Part shown: positions 21,939 through 33,206 of the stretch, piece after piece | Position numbering within the stretch: the first letter of the stretch is position 1 | How the letters are laid out: the number at the start of each line of letters is the position of its first letter | Assembly (NCBI RefSeq): GCF_963678635.1 | Contig: NC_087069.1 | Location: 5,995,472 to 6,059,471, forward strand | Direction of reading: 5' to 3' | DNA: 64,000 nt | From: Symsagittifera roscoffensis | Taxonomy: Eukaryota; Xenacoelomorpha; Acoela; Convolutidae | The notes under the pieces: model-generated | Seen by the model: the letters and a program-made list of their open reading frames with translations, nothing else | The model's database searches: none | What the model was told of the DNA's origin: nothing | Made by a program: the position numbers and the translations under genes

Positions 21939-22293
21939 TGTTAAAGAAATTCAAAATTTCTACCCTCTCGTTTTATATAGGCTGTCTGAGCTATTGCTAA
22001 TTTTGACAGCAATTTTTTTTCTTATAACATCAATTTCTTATCATCCGAAACCTTGTAAATCAATAAACGGTGAAACTTGCACGCTAACTTAGTACAAGGT
22101 GAAACCTATGCCCTATTTTACACGACGAGGTGGTAGCCAATCCCAGCATTTCTTGCTCCAACTTAAATCACTCTGCATCTCTCCCGAACTTCCCTAACTG
22201 TTGAACAGAGAAAATTATAATCGCATGCCCATTTTTTGGCATTTTTATGCGTTTATTTGAAAACTCGTACTGTGTTTAGTTTTGTTTTGATCA
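21939..22293 (+). mobile_element. Ty3/gypsy LTR shared by copies A and B
   Basis: Starts TGTTAAAG right after a GAGGGGAA purine tract and ends near TGATCA. It has a TATATAGG promoter-like box at about 21974 and AATAAA at 22062-22067. The same sequence recurs at 25189-25342 plus 30019-30217. Internal sequence of copy B starts immediately to the right, so this LTR is both the 3' LTR of A and the 5' LTR of B. The 3' boundary is placed where A and B diverge. Confidence 0.75.
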
Positions 22294-24150
22294 AATTGCC
22301 AGAGAAAGTATAAAACGAACAACAGAAAAAATAAAACAAGCTGCATTTCCCAAAACTGTGTTTAGCGACACAAACAAGAGCCCCAGAAAACCAACGCCAT
22401 CAATTATGAATGCGAGGACCAATCAGGAATTAAACAAACAAAACACGACATCAACGTACACTCAGACGGAACCAGAGACGAAAAACGCTGACACCCAAAC
22501 AAATTTTTTTCGATAGAAACGAAGGAAGTTTACGAAAACTGCATCAACCGCATGGACCCGAATACAACATACCAGGAGGAGACACATCCAAATGTGGAAC
22601 CACCCACAATGTCCGGAACTCATCCTCGATTTGAGGCCAGCCATGAGTTAATCGTGGAAGGATTGGTTGCCACGATCAATAAGGAAACCAATACAGAAAT
22701 CGAAGATGACCCACCGCAATATAGAAAAAACTTCTAAAAAGTACTAGGAGTCAGTTTCATTGCAGCTGCAAACCGAAAAGACAAAAATATGCGCCTGCTC
22801 GTCGATTCCGTGAAAAACGAGACTGGGAAGCGCTGAAGATGTCTTTTGGATAAAATTGGTACAACAATCGACACCGTCTTCACGTACGAGACAGTTGCCT
22901 GCTCATAGACAAACGAATTGTAATCCCTTCCTCAACTTAGACAGACATTACTTGACCGCTTGCACATTTCTCATCCCGAATCTGCTGCCATGCTTGATTT
23001 GTGTCTGCTTATCTGGTTTCCACACAACCACAGATCATTTGTACAAATGGCTCAGGGATGTCGTCAGTATACAGAACAAGGTAAAAACTTAAAACCAATT
23101 ATTGAAAAAATAACTAATTCCAAACGGAACCTGTTGTTGAACCTAACGAAGAGGTACAGTTGGTTTTCGCGTTACCGCTAGCAGATGAACTCAAAAAAGA
23201 TGCATATGTTTTAATTGCAAAAGTTAACTGGTCAAAAACACGTTAGGTAGTTTCAAACACGACAGCGGACATCGCACCAAAATTTATGCAACGTTGCATC
23301 TCTAATAACGGAGTACCACGTAGGTTAAGATGCGACCAGGCACAAACATTTTCCGCTAAAAAGTTTCAACTTTTTTGCAAATCAAATCATGTAAAACTTC
23401 TGTTTTCCCCGGTTGATGATCATAGTGTGGTGAAGCGGCTTATAAAAACACTTAAACGGCGGCTTGGAGTCATGAAAATTGATTCAAAAAATACTCCGTT
23501 CAGGTTAGCATCGGATGTTGCTGAGATTATCAAAACGCTACGGATTACTCCACATGGAGTGACAAAAATCACACCTTTTGAAGCACATACGGGTAGAAAA
23601 GCTAATACTCCACTTTCAAATATAGCAACAAAAAATTCACCAAATAATTTGAATTGGGAAAACACCAAACACGCTTGTTTAGATCGGAAAAGCCTGCTTC
23701 ACCATTCAATCCCGTCAGAAATCAGACATGAGCTTCAGAAGTGGTCCGAAGACGAGATCACATTTAAACACGGAATACTCGAACCCACTTTTGTCAAGCA
23801 ATTTTCAACCTTAGACGATCCTCAACGATCAAGTGCAGCTGTGAAAACTAGGCGAGCATTAGCTCTAGAAAAAGAAAAATTAAACTTAAGATCTAAAGGG
23901 ATTCAACAACAAATTAACCCATGTAAAAGAAAGAAATTTGAAAAAATAGCACGGAAGACGGTTAGACTGGCCACGAAGGTGAAAGAACCAAGTACATTTG
24001 AAACAAAAACACAAAACGATTGACGGGAAAATACTAACATGCACGCCACGTACAGCGTGGGTACAAACGACGGGGAGACAACCGAGATAGTAGTCAACCG
24101 AGTTAAGAAAAAGTGATTTTACATTTGTACCTAACCCTTTAATTTACTGT
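22294..24150 (+). pseudogene. Ty3/gypsy linker and integrase, copy B, degenerate
   Basis: Starts directly in the pol linker, so gag, protease, reverse transcriptase and RNase H are deleted. Integrase zinc-region pieces lie at 22900-23150, and the first catalytic aspartate is replaced by valine (VQLVF, about 23155). From 23286 there is a 245-residue open stretch: CDQAQTF with the second aspartate, then VVKRLIKTLKRRL where the catalytic glutamate is replaced by lysine next to a small deletion, then the C-terminal half with PFEAHTGRKANTPL and a basic helical end. Two of three catalytic residues are lost. It is strongly similar to copy A. Confidence 0.87.
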
Positions 24151-25188
24151 CCATGGTGACCATCAAGACTTAGCGACTATGTGGCATATAAATTCGCTCG
24201 TAGAACAGAACCATGTTTGCGTTTTTTAGATACAGAAAAATCAAACGCGCCACGACACCCTATGTTTCGGGAAGACACATCAAGACTCCCAGTCAAGCTA
24301 ACTCGGAAGAACTACAAAGCAGTCCTACCAAAAGAAAAATTACAGGAAAAAGAACAGAGGGAAAGCCGGCACCACGAACGCCAACACACTGATGAAATTC
24401 CTGTCGGAAGCACGAAGATTGGAGAGCACCTCATCAATATCATCAAGCGACTCGGATTCATCAACGTCGGAGAACATAGCACCATCACCGAAGCGGGTGA
24501 ACAAAAGGACACACCGTAGAACGTCAAGCAACAGCAACAACGACCAACAAGAAAATCGGGTCCTGTCAGACAATCAACACTTGCCGGGCACTGGGAAACC
24601 CGGTCCCGATAAACGCAATCGGAAACATGGTGCAATCACCACTGAAGAAATTTTCAATCGAACCGCTTTTGGACAAGAGATCAAAAAGCTGCTATAACCT
24701 CTACAAAGAGCAATACCCTCTACCCCGACCATAAACCTACCCTCAAAAGTATTATTTCGGAGAAAGGTTTCCAAGAGAAATCTCCTGAATACAAAGCTTG
24801 TTTTCAATTTTTGGAAATCAGTCGACCGAAAAGTAAAAAAGAAGAAAAACAGTCAACGGAAATTGACGATTTTACTTGTCTCCTGCAGAGAGTCCACAGA
24901 AAACACAGAACATGGAGATTCTTGTTGTCACGAAGATCCAAAACTAGAAACCCACAAACGTAGAACTCAAGACAAAAAAGAGACGACCTCGAGGAACAAC
25001 AATAGAAGCACAACAGAGACGACCAGGAAATCGAAGCCGGCGCACAACAAACAGAGAAAGAAAAGTAACCGTATAGTCCTTTCCAGGACTAAACAACTCA
25101 ATACCGCCCTGACGGGACGTAAGATTTCTGATCCTAATGGGATCTGAAACTCAATTTAAATTTGTGTTATTTTGCTTACGAGTGGGAA
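24151..25188 (+). pseudogene. Ty3/gypsy post-integrase tail, copy B
   Basis: Open pieces at 24181-24519, 24392-24697 and 24863-25147 in different frames carry the basic and serine-rich C-terminal extension (YKFARRTEPCLRFLDTEKSN, SDSDSSTSENIAPSPKRVNK). It ends at a GAGTGGGAA purine run before the LTR at 25189. Confidence 0.7.
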
Positions 25189-25385
25189 TGTTAAAGAAAT
25201 TCAATTTCTCTACCCTCTCATTATATATAGGCTGTCTGAGCTTTTGCTAATTTTGACAGCAATTTTTTTTATATTATAACATCAATTTCTTATTATCCGA
25301 AACCTTGTAAATCAATAAACGGCGAAACTTGCACCCTATCTTCCCGAGTCGAGATTTTTCACCTAATTTGAAGCAAGATTTGATC

Positions 25386-25765
25386 GGTTTGAGCGGTTTC
25401 TTTAGACAATTACGCTCAAAATCTTGCTTCAAAATGAGCGGTTTGAGCGGTTTTTGAACGGTTTATCTACAAAATTGCTCAAAAACCGCGCAAGATTGGA
25501 AATGTTTTGAGCGGTTTATCTGAAAAAAACCGCTCGAAAACCGCGCACGATTTGAGCGGTTTTTGGGCGGTTTATCTAGAAAAACCGCTCAGAAACCACT
25601 CAAATCTTATCTTTATCTAGATAAACCGCTCAAAACCGTTCAAATCTTGCGCGGTTTTTGAGCGGTTTTTTGAGATAAACCGTTAAAAACCGCTCAAACC
25701 GCTCATTTTGAAGCAAGATTTTGAGCGTAATTGTCTGGAAAAACCGCTCAAACTGCTCAAATCTT
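25386..25765. repeat. Foldback array of GAGCGGTTT / AAACCGCTC, left side
   Basis: The left half (TTTGAGCGGTTTCTTTAGAC..., AATGAGCGGTTTGAGCGG) is the reverse complement of the right half (CCGCTCAAACCGCTCATT..., GTCTGGAAAAACCGCTCAAA). The whole is a ~380-bp imperfect palindrome with many internal copies of the 9-mer. Confidence 0.85.
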
Positions 25766-25924
25766 ACATATTTTCCAGTGGTTATTTTGCTCGAGCATTT
25801 GAAAAAAGCCGCTCGCTTTGTTTTTGGTCAAGACATCGAAAAAAAATCTTGCTTGATTTGAGAACGGTTAAGAACTTTTTTAAATTGTAGATAGTATTTC
25901 AACTGCATCTTAGCGTGGATTGAC

Positions 25925-26260
25925 CAAAAATGCTTATCCTACAGTTTCCATATATGAAAAAATGCCTGTCCTACAATTTACTACAGTTTCATAGACTCAG
26001 AAAATTGTTTAAAAAAAACTCTAGGATAAGCGTTTTTCATATATGGAAATTGTAGGATAAACATTTTTTATATATGAAAATTGTAGGATAAACTTTTTTT
26101 CATAAATGGAAATTGTAGGATTAACATTTTTTCATATGTGGAAATTGTAAGATAAGCATTTTATCATAAAAGGAAATTGTAAGACAAGCATTTTTTTATA
26201 TATGGAAATTGTACCATAAGCATTTTTTCATATATGGAAACTGTAAGATAAGCATTATTT
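25925..26260. repeat. Short diverged tandem repeat TATGGAAATTGTAGGATAAGCATTTTTT
   Basis: About eight to nine units of roughly 34 bp, with the first two inverted (ATGCTTATCCTACAGTTTCC). The same string is found in the other family copies at 7.3, 34.3, 45.4 and 46.5 kb. Confidence 0.8.
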
Positions 26261-26444
26261 GGAAACTCAAATGAGGCTCAATTAGTGTTTAAACTTACCC
26301 ATAAGACGTGCAATCTCCGAACAGAGAAGAGAACCAACAGAAAAATCAGAGGGTTTTAGAGGTTGGAACCTCAAACTCTTCATTTTCTGTAAGCAAATCT
26401 CCTCAACTCTTGAGAGAGCAAAAATTTCCTAAGCCTGCTCCTAG

Positions 26445-26692
26445 ATGAACCAAAACCATAAGAGAGGAGTTGTCTCAAACGCAAAAAAAAAACCTGTTTT
26501 CCTGATGGAAACATTCTCAAAGCATACGTACTCCAGTTGTGATCCGCAAGTTCATGCAAGTTCTGTCATCAGCATAAATTCATTTCCTATAAAAAACAAA
26601 AGTTTACACGTGCGAGAAAGCAGATAATAATCAATACATACGTAATTAATGTTTACTGAAATGATTTCTGATCCAAATTCAGAACTACACGA
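26445..26692. other. Unique part of the nested element
   Basis: A 60-residue ORF lies here without recognisable features. No gene supported. Confidence 0.3.
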
Positions 26693-26912
26693 ATGCATAA
26701 ATGTCAACTTTTAAGGCCACCATCGGAATCATATATGAGATGACTGGGTCAGAAGTCAGCCAAGCGACCGCGCTCAGAAGCAGAATACTGCACTGTTTTA
26801 CAAAGTAAAATAGGGCAGTATTGTGCTTCTCGGCGCCATCGATTGGCTGACTTCCGACCCAGTCATCTCATATATGATTCCGATGATGGCCTTAAAAGTT
26901 GACATTTCTGCA
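26693..26912. repeat. 220-bp near-perfect palindrome (foldback MITE)
   Basis: Left arm from ATGCATAAATGTCAACTTTT through CATATATGAGATGACTGGGT, right arm its reverse complement ending AAAAGTTGACATTTCTGCAT. There are few mismatches over about 75 bp, with a centre containing TTTTACAAAGTAAAAT. It would form a long hairpin as RNA or cruciform DNA. Confidence 0.88.
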
Positions 26913-26949
26913 TAGGTCAGATTGTACAATTGAGCTGTTATTATTTGAA

Positions 26950-29718
26950 AACACTGAAATCAAAAACTAAGCACTCCCAGGTACCAATAACAAATAAACA
27001 ATGCATTATCAACCTCAAAAAGGCAGCGCTGTCTTTCAAGTTTATGAAAACTCAAGGAATGTCTGGTAGCAAAGACCAGAAAGAAAGAAAAACTGCCAGT
27101 ACTGTGACGACAACTTTTTCGGAACAAAAATCACCACAGCGCAAATTCCCTTCTGCAACGATCGCTAACGCAGTAGAGCTGATCAATTGAACAACAATGA
27201 ACACATCAAGATGACTTAACTAGCCACACAATGTCCAGATAATGAAAAAGTTTGTACCACAAAAGATCGCATCAAGGATAAACACAAAGAACGACATTTT
27301 TCAGAAGACCAAAATCAAAACGTTAGTACTCCCATGAACCATCAGCAAAACCACAACGCAATAACGACCCAAAAAAAACGTCGCTTGGTATTTCAAAGAC
27401 GTCAAAACTAAAGAAAAATTCAGCAGTCAAGGCCAGAAGCTAGTGGAAACTACCAATTTGTGATAACTTTATTGAGACAAAAACAGTCCAGCGCAAGTTC
27501 GCTAGTGCAACGACCACTACCCCAGTTGAATTGAATAAATGAACAAAAATGAGCACCTCAAAAAGATAATATCAGCCAGACACTGTGATCAAAAATGAAA
27601 AAAATTGTAACGAGAAAAACCGCATCACTGATAGACACATAAAATGACATGATTCCACAGAAAAAAAACTGAAATCAAAAACTAAGCACTTCCAGAAACC
27701 AGTAACAAGTAAACATTGCATTATCAACCCCAAAAAAGGCAGCTCTATCTTTCAAATTTATGAAAACTCAAGGAAAATCTGGTAACCAAGACCAAAAAGA
27801 AAGAAAAACTGCCAGTACTGTGACGACAACTTTTTTCGGACAAGAAATCACCACAGCGCAAATTCGCTTCTGCAACGATCGCTAACCCAGTAGAACTGAC
27901 TAATGGAACAACAGTGAGCACATCAAGATGACTTAACTAGCCATACGATGTCCTGAAATATATTTAAAAAAAAGTTTGTACAACAAAAGATCGCATCAAG
28001 GATAAACACAAAAAAAGACATATTTCAGAAACACGAAAAAACAAATCAAAACCCAGAGCTCCCATGAATCTTCATCATACCCACAACCCATTAACAACCC
28101 AAAAAAGCGTCGCTGTGTATTTCAAAGATGTCAAAACTGAAGAAACATTCAGTGGCCAAGACCAGTAGCTAGTGAAAACTACCAATTTGTGATAACTTTA
28201 TTATGACAAAAACACTCCAGCGCAAATTCGCTAGTGCAACGAGCAAGACACCAGTAGAATTGAATAAATGAATAAAAATTAGCACATCAAAAAGACAATA
28301 TCAGCCAGACACTGTGATCAAAAATGGAAAGACTTGTAACGAGAAAAACCGCATCACTGATAGACACATATAATGACATGATTACACAGAAAAAAAAAAC
28401 TGAAATCAAAAACGAAGCACTCCGTGGTACTAAAAACAAGTAATCAATACATTGTCAACCCCAAAAAGGCAGCGCTGTAAATCAAATTTATGAAAACTCA
28501 AGGAAGTCTGGTAGTCAAGAGCAAAAAGAGAGAAAAACTGCCAGTACTGTGACGACAACTTTTTCGGACAAAACATCACCACAGCGCAAATTCGCTTCTG
28601 CAACGATCGCTAACCTAGTAGACCCGATGAATGGAACAACAGTGAACACATCAAGATGACTTAACTAGCCACACAATGTCCTGAAATACGAAAAAAAAAT
28701 TGTACCACAAAAGATCGCATCAACGATTAACACAAAAAATGACATATTTCAGAAACATAAAGACCAAAATCAAAAACTTAAAATTCCCATGAATTGTTAG
28801 CATACCCACAAGGCATTAACAACCCAAAATATTGTCGCTGTGTATTTCAAAGACGTCAAAACTGAAGACACATTCAATAGCCAAGACCAGAAGCCAGTGA
28901 AAACTATCAATTTGTGACGACAACTTTTTTCGGACAAAAAATCACCACAGCGCAAATCCGCTTCTGCAACGATCGCTAAGTCAAAAGAATCGATGAAAGG
29001 AGCAACAATGAACACATCAAGATTTCTTCACTAGCCACACACTGTCCTGAAAAATGAAAAAATTTGTACCACAAAAAATCGCATCAAGGATGAACACTAA
29101 AAAAAGACATATTTCAGAAACACGAGAACCAAAATCAAAACCCAGAACTCCCATGAATCTTCAGCATACCGACAACGCATTAACAACCCAAAAAAGAGTC
29201 GCTGTGTTTTTCAATGATGTCAAAACTGAAGAAACATTCAGTAACCAAGACAAGAAGCTAGTGGAAGCTACCAATTTGTGATAACTTTATTAAGACGAAA
29301 ACACACCAGCGTAAATTCGCTAGTGCAACGACCACTACCCCAGTAGAATTGAATAAATGAATAAAAATGAGCACATCGAATGATAATATTAGCCAGACAC
29401 TGTGATCAAAAATGGAAAAACTTGTAACGAGAAAAACCGCATCACTGATAGACATATAAAAAGACATGATTCCACAGAAAAAAACTTAAATCAGTTATTA
29501 AGCACTACCAGGTAACATCAACAAGTGAAAAACGCATTATCAACCCAAAAGGGCAGCTCTGTCATTAAATTTATGAAAACTCAAGAAATGTCTGGTAGTC
29601 AAGACCAAAAAGAAAGAAAAACTGCCAGTACTGTGACGACAACTTTTTTCGGACAAAAAATCACCACAGCGCAAATTCGCTTCTGCAACGATCGCTAACC
29701 CAGTAGAACTGATGAATG
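26950..29718. repeat. Dimeric higher-order satellite array, unit about 715-730 bp
   Basis: Unit starts at about 26954, 27670, 28400 and 29484 share CTGAAATCAAAAAC-AAGCACT and run on in parallel. Each unit consists of two diverged ~360-bp halves: one with GCCAGTACTGTGACGACAAC and CGCAAATTCGCTTCTGCAAC, the other with ACTACCAATTTGTGATAACT and CGCAAATTCGCTAGTGCAAC. The third unit contains an extra half from internal recombination near 28890, and the last is truncated at 29718. Short ORFs within are not conserved between units. Confidence 0.88.
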
Positions 29719-29744
29719 GTTATGGAGGTCAACCCGGGGTCACA

Positions 29745-30005
29745 TTACCTTTCCTGGCCTTTTTGTTGGTTTTAATCGGTTTTCTTTATAAGACCGCTCA
29801 AGAACCGCTTAAAAACCGCTCAAATCTTGCTTGAGAAACCGTTCAAAAATCACAGCAAGAAATGAGCGGTTTTTGAGCGGTTTTTTAAGCAAGATTTGAG
29901 CGGTTTGAGCGGTTTTTCCAAAAAAACCGCTCAAACCGCCCAAACCGCTCAAATCTTGCTGAAAAACCGCTCAAACCGCTCAAATCTTGAGCGGTTTTGA
30001 GCGGG
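29745..30005. repeat. GAGCGGTTT / AAACCGCTC array, right side
   Basis: Dense alternating copies of AAACCGCTC and GAGCGGTTT with AATCTTGC spacers. Mirror counterpart of 25386-25765. Confidence 0.85.
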
Positions 30006-30369
30006 ATCTCGACCCGGGTTAGTACAAGGTGAAACCTATGCCCTATTTTACACGACGAGGTGGTAGCCAACCCCAGCATTTTTTGCTCCGACTTGAATCA
30101 CAGTGCTTCTCTCCCGAACTCTTCTAACTGTTGAAAATAGTAATCACACAGACCATTTTGTAGCGTTTTTATGCCTTTATTTAAAAACTCGTGCTGTCTT
30201 TGGTTTCGTTTTGATCAAATCGACGTATTTGTTACCAGCTGTCTTCCGGCCCGATTGTCAAAGTAGCATTATATGTTATACCAGCATTGAAACTATCACT
30301 TCGAGTAATTTAAAAAAAAATCAATATCATTTTCAGTGACATCCAATTATTTTAGACAAATCCCGGAAA

Positions 30370-31397
30370 CGAAAGTTTTGTTCTATGAATTATATTGTTT
30401 TGATTTTCCTAAGCAAAAATTGTTCGGGGATTTTTTTAACTTGCACGTAAAAGTTCAACGCGTTTTTCAACTTTCAGCGCGTTCTATGAATTAAATTGTT
30501 TTGATTTTCCCAAGCAAAAACTGTTCGGGGATTTTTTTAACTTGCGCGTAAAAGTTCAACGCGTTTTTTAACTTTCAGTGCGTTCTATAAATTATATTGT
30601 TTTGATTTTCCTAAGCAAAAATTATTCGGGGACTTTTTTAACTTGCGCGTAAAAGTTCAACGCGTTTTTTAACTTTCAGCGCGTTCTATGAATTATATTG
30701 TTTTGATTTTCCTAAGCAAAAATTATTCGGGGATTTTTTTAACTTGCGCGTAAAAGTTCAACGCGTTTTTTTAATTTTCAGCGCGTTCTATGAATTATAT
30801 TGTTTTGATTTTCCTAAGCAAAAATTATTCGGGGATTTTTTTAACTTGCGCGTAAAAGTTCAACGCGTTTTTTTAATTTTCAGCGCGTTCTATGAAATAT
30901 ATTGTTTTGATTTTCCTAAGCAAAAATTATTCGGGGATTTTTTTAACTTGCGCGTAAAAGTTCAACGCGTTTTTTTAATTTTCAGCGCGTTCTATGAATT
31001 ATATTGTTTTGATTTTCCTAAGCAAAAATTATTCGGGGATTTTTTTAACTTGCGCGTAAAAGTTCAACGCGTTTTTTTAATTTTCAGCGCGTTCTATGAA
31101 TTATATTGTTTTGATTTTCCTAAGCAAAAATTATTCGGGGATTTTTTTAACTTGCGCGTAAAAGTTCAACGCGTTTTTTAACTTTCAGCGCGTTCTATGA
31201 ATTATATTGTTTTGATTTTCCTAAGCAAAAATTATTCGGGGATTTTTTTAACTTGCGCGTAAAAGTTCAACGCGTTTTTTTAATTTTCAGCGCGTTCTAT
31301 GAAATATATTGTTTTGATTTTCCTAAGCAAAAATTATTCGAGGAATTTTTTAACTTGCGCGTAAAAGTTCAACGCGTTTTTTAACTTTCAGCGCGTT
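30370..31397. repeat. Tandem array, 102-bp unit, about 10 copies
   Basis: CGCGTTCTATGAATTATATTG recurs about every 102-103 bp from 30479 to 31293, with the first diverged unit at 30370. Each unit contains AACGCG, a T-rich loop of about 16 bases, then CGCGTT, able to form a small hairpin. Central units are nearly identical. Because 102 is a multiple of three, a 145-residue ORF (30744-31181) stays open as a 34-residue repeat. I regard it as a by-product. Confidence 0.93.
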
Positions 31398-31699
31398 GGC
31401 GACATTCGGCTTAACACATTGATGAAAAGTTGTGTAGGTTTTTTTAAACTAAAATGAAAAAAAAAAACGTCAGATGAAAACTGTTAGTATCAATCTCTTA
31501 TGAGTTTTCAGTTTAAAAAAAAAACACTTGTTCAAACCGGTTCACAATTTAATTTTAACATTATTTACTATGCATCGAGACAGGAAAGTTCAATTGATCG
31601 CATGGCTCATCCTTATGCTTATTAGGCGCTAAACCTTGCGATATATCCGCTTTTTTATCAGATGCAAAATGTTCCTAATATAATTGTTTAAGGTCTTAT

Positions 31700-31870
31700 T
31701 ACCAGTACCCACCTCCATCCAGGTATATTGAGGACTTGTATCCCAATTATGATCCAACTTTGACGATGTCGGAGTATGTACAGAAAGTCAGGAGATACAA
31801 ACCCTTGTGGAACAGGACGCGAATTGAACCCTGGTGGATGAAGGGGGAAACCCTGCAGCTCCCCCCATCT
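31700..31870 (+). CDS. Exon-like coding segment of an unidentified host gene
   Basis: Preceded by TCTTATTACCAG, a reasonable splice acceptor. Open in one frame, GC-richer than its surroundings and of balanced composition (YIEDLYPNYDPTLTMSEYVQ, then KPLWNRTRIEPWW). The ORF continues to 32092, but the sequence turns into T/C-rich, intron-like DNA after about 31870 without an obvious GT donor. No family recognised. Confidence 0.4.
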
Positions 31871-32286
31871 CCAAGATTGGACTCTCTTTTAAACTTTTAT
31901 CCCCTATTCCACGCTTTAAAAACGTTCATCTACCCCCTCCCCGCCTATTTTTTTAAAGCTAATACATCTCAACAGAGGCTCTCATATCGACCCCTCTTCT
32001 CGCCGACAACCTTTGATTTCTTTTGTTCACAGGGTCTGTTTGTTATGAATAATATGGCATGTGAATTGGTTACCCAAGTATTTTTCTCATAATCTTTTTT
32101 CACAACACTTTTTTTCTCATAATCTCGGTAAAAATCTGGTTAAAAAAACGAGAACACCGAAAAAACGATGTTTTCATCTAGTCTGCATGATCGGGGGCCG
32201 TTGGGTTGTTAGCCTATGTGATCAATCTCCACTCTTAATAGACCAACTGAACAACTCTCCAACCCCCCCCCCCCCCCACAATCATT

Positions 32287-33206
32287 GAATGGCAAATAAA
32301 TGCAGTAAGGCCCGCATGTACAATGCTCAAATTTGATTGGCTGAAAAATAATACTTTTAACCCAGTGAACTTTCTCACCCCTTATTTGATTTAGGGGGTA
32401 GAATGTTCACTTGGTCCGCGTTGTTTGGGAAACGGTAGAAGAGCCTCAATCTCACTGTTTTTGATGTGGCTTTGCGACAAATTGCAACAAGGAGATGGTA
32501 ACAATGACATAGCAAAGTGTCCTATAAAAATTATTGTGAGCAAAAAGTCCTAGTTTAGCACCGCAGATCACACACTTCAAATAACACAAGGATAGCCGGT
32601 TACTGCGCAAGTAGCACAAAATGTTCCGACCATAGTCTTTACAGAACACACAAAAAAGTTTTTTTTCCGAATTAACTTTGTTGTTTCTGGGTGGTGTGAT
32701 AAAAAGATCTAAACAAAGAACAAATAAAATAGACGTATCAGTAAGCAATTTTTGGAGAAAACTGACTAGAAAAACAAAAAAAAATCATTTAAAAAATATC
32801 AAATATGTCACAAATATTTTCAATTTCTTTTGCAAAATTTTTTTGAATTTTTGAATCCCATAATGGCCTTACAAACTCCAAAACTAGCTTTACCTGAGTT
32901 AAAACTAAAAATTATCATGAGTAATTTAGTGTAAATGGCTTAAGTTAAGCATAACAAGCCTGCTCGCTCAGTTTATTCGCTCAAGATTCGAATTACGACT
33001 GAAAATGCTTTAATATGATAAATCACTCAACCCAGTCAGATGATTTTTGAAAAAAAGAAAGAAAAAAACTAAAACACAACCAAAGATAAAATTCCTCCCC
33101 ATGTTTATGGGTTGAAACAGAAATGTACTGTTGTCCTATTTTTCTTTCACAAAAATTTCGCCCCTTTAACCCAGATATCATTATAAAAAATTATCAGATC
33201 ATGCTT
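32287..33206. repeat. Tandem duplication, first 920-bp copy
   Basis: From GAATGGCAAATAAATGCAGT to ATCATGCTT, repeated at 33207-34126 with only about half a dozen differences (substitutions plus small indels, including one base in an A run). It contains a 98-residue minus-strand ORF, reproduced in the second copy, with no recognisable family. Confidence 0.95.

Larger units (their letters stand above)
25917..29737. mobile_element. Nested element with TTGACC/GGTCAACCC ends
   Basis: Left end GGATTGACCAAAAATGC and right end TATGGAGGTCAACCCGG match the ends of the family copy at 46470-47269 (GGGGTTGACCAAAAATG and AATGGAGGTCAACCCGG). Both lie inside the GAGCGGTTT element, giving an insertion within an insertion. 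It is non-coding and carries the repeats listed below. Confidence 0.65.
25343..30018. mobile_element. 4.68-kb terminal-inverted-repeat element with GAGCGGTTT subterminal arrays
   Basis: Left terminus CCCGAGTCGAGAT (25343-25355) pairs with right terminus ATCTCGACCCGGG (30006-30018), one mismatch in 13. It is flanked by TT on both sides, inside an LTR whose uninterrupted copy is present at 21939. The outer 400 bp on the left and 260 bp on the right are packed with GAGCGGTTT and its complement AAACCGCTC. No transposase ORF is visible, so it is non-autonomous. The superfamily is not identifiable: a 2-bp duplication and CCCGRG ends do not match a family I can name with confidence. Confidence 0.75.
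25189..30217 (+). mobile_element. 3' LTR of Ty3/gypsy copy B, split by a 4.68-kb insertion
   Basis: 25189-25342 matches the left part of the LTR at 21939, and 30021-30217 matches its right part (AGTACAAGGTGAAACC onwards). The break is at CTATCTT/CCCGAG on the left and CCCGGG/TTAGTACAAGG on the right. Repairing the break conceptually restores the order seen in the intact LTR, with TT duplicated. Confidence 0.85.

Noticed and set aside
25386-30005. GAGCGGTTT arrays as a CRISPR-like array
   Set aside because: Units are irregularly spaced, occur in both orientations and form foldbacks at both ends of a transposable element in a eukaryotic genome. There are no unique spacers of constant length.
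30744-31181. 145-residue repetitive protein
   Set aside because: Open only because the 102-bp repeat unit is a multiple of three. Flanking diverged units break the frame and no start, stop or splice signals frame it.
32452-32748. Duplicated 98-residue gene in the 920-bp repeat
   Set aside because: The ORF is copied only because the DNA is. No recognisable motif, and the second copy reads through to a different N terminus because of a one-base indel.
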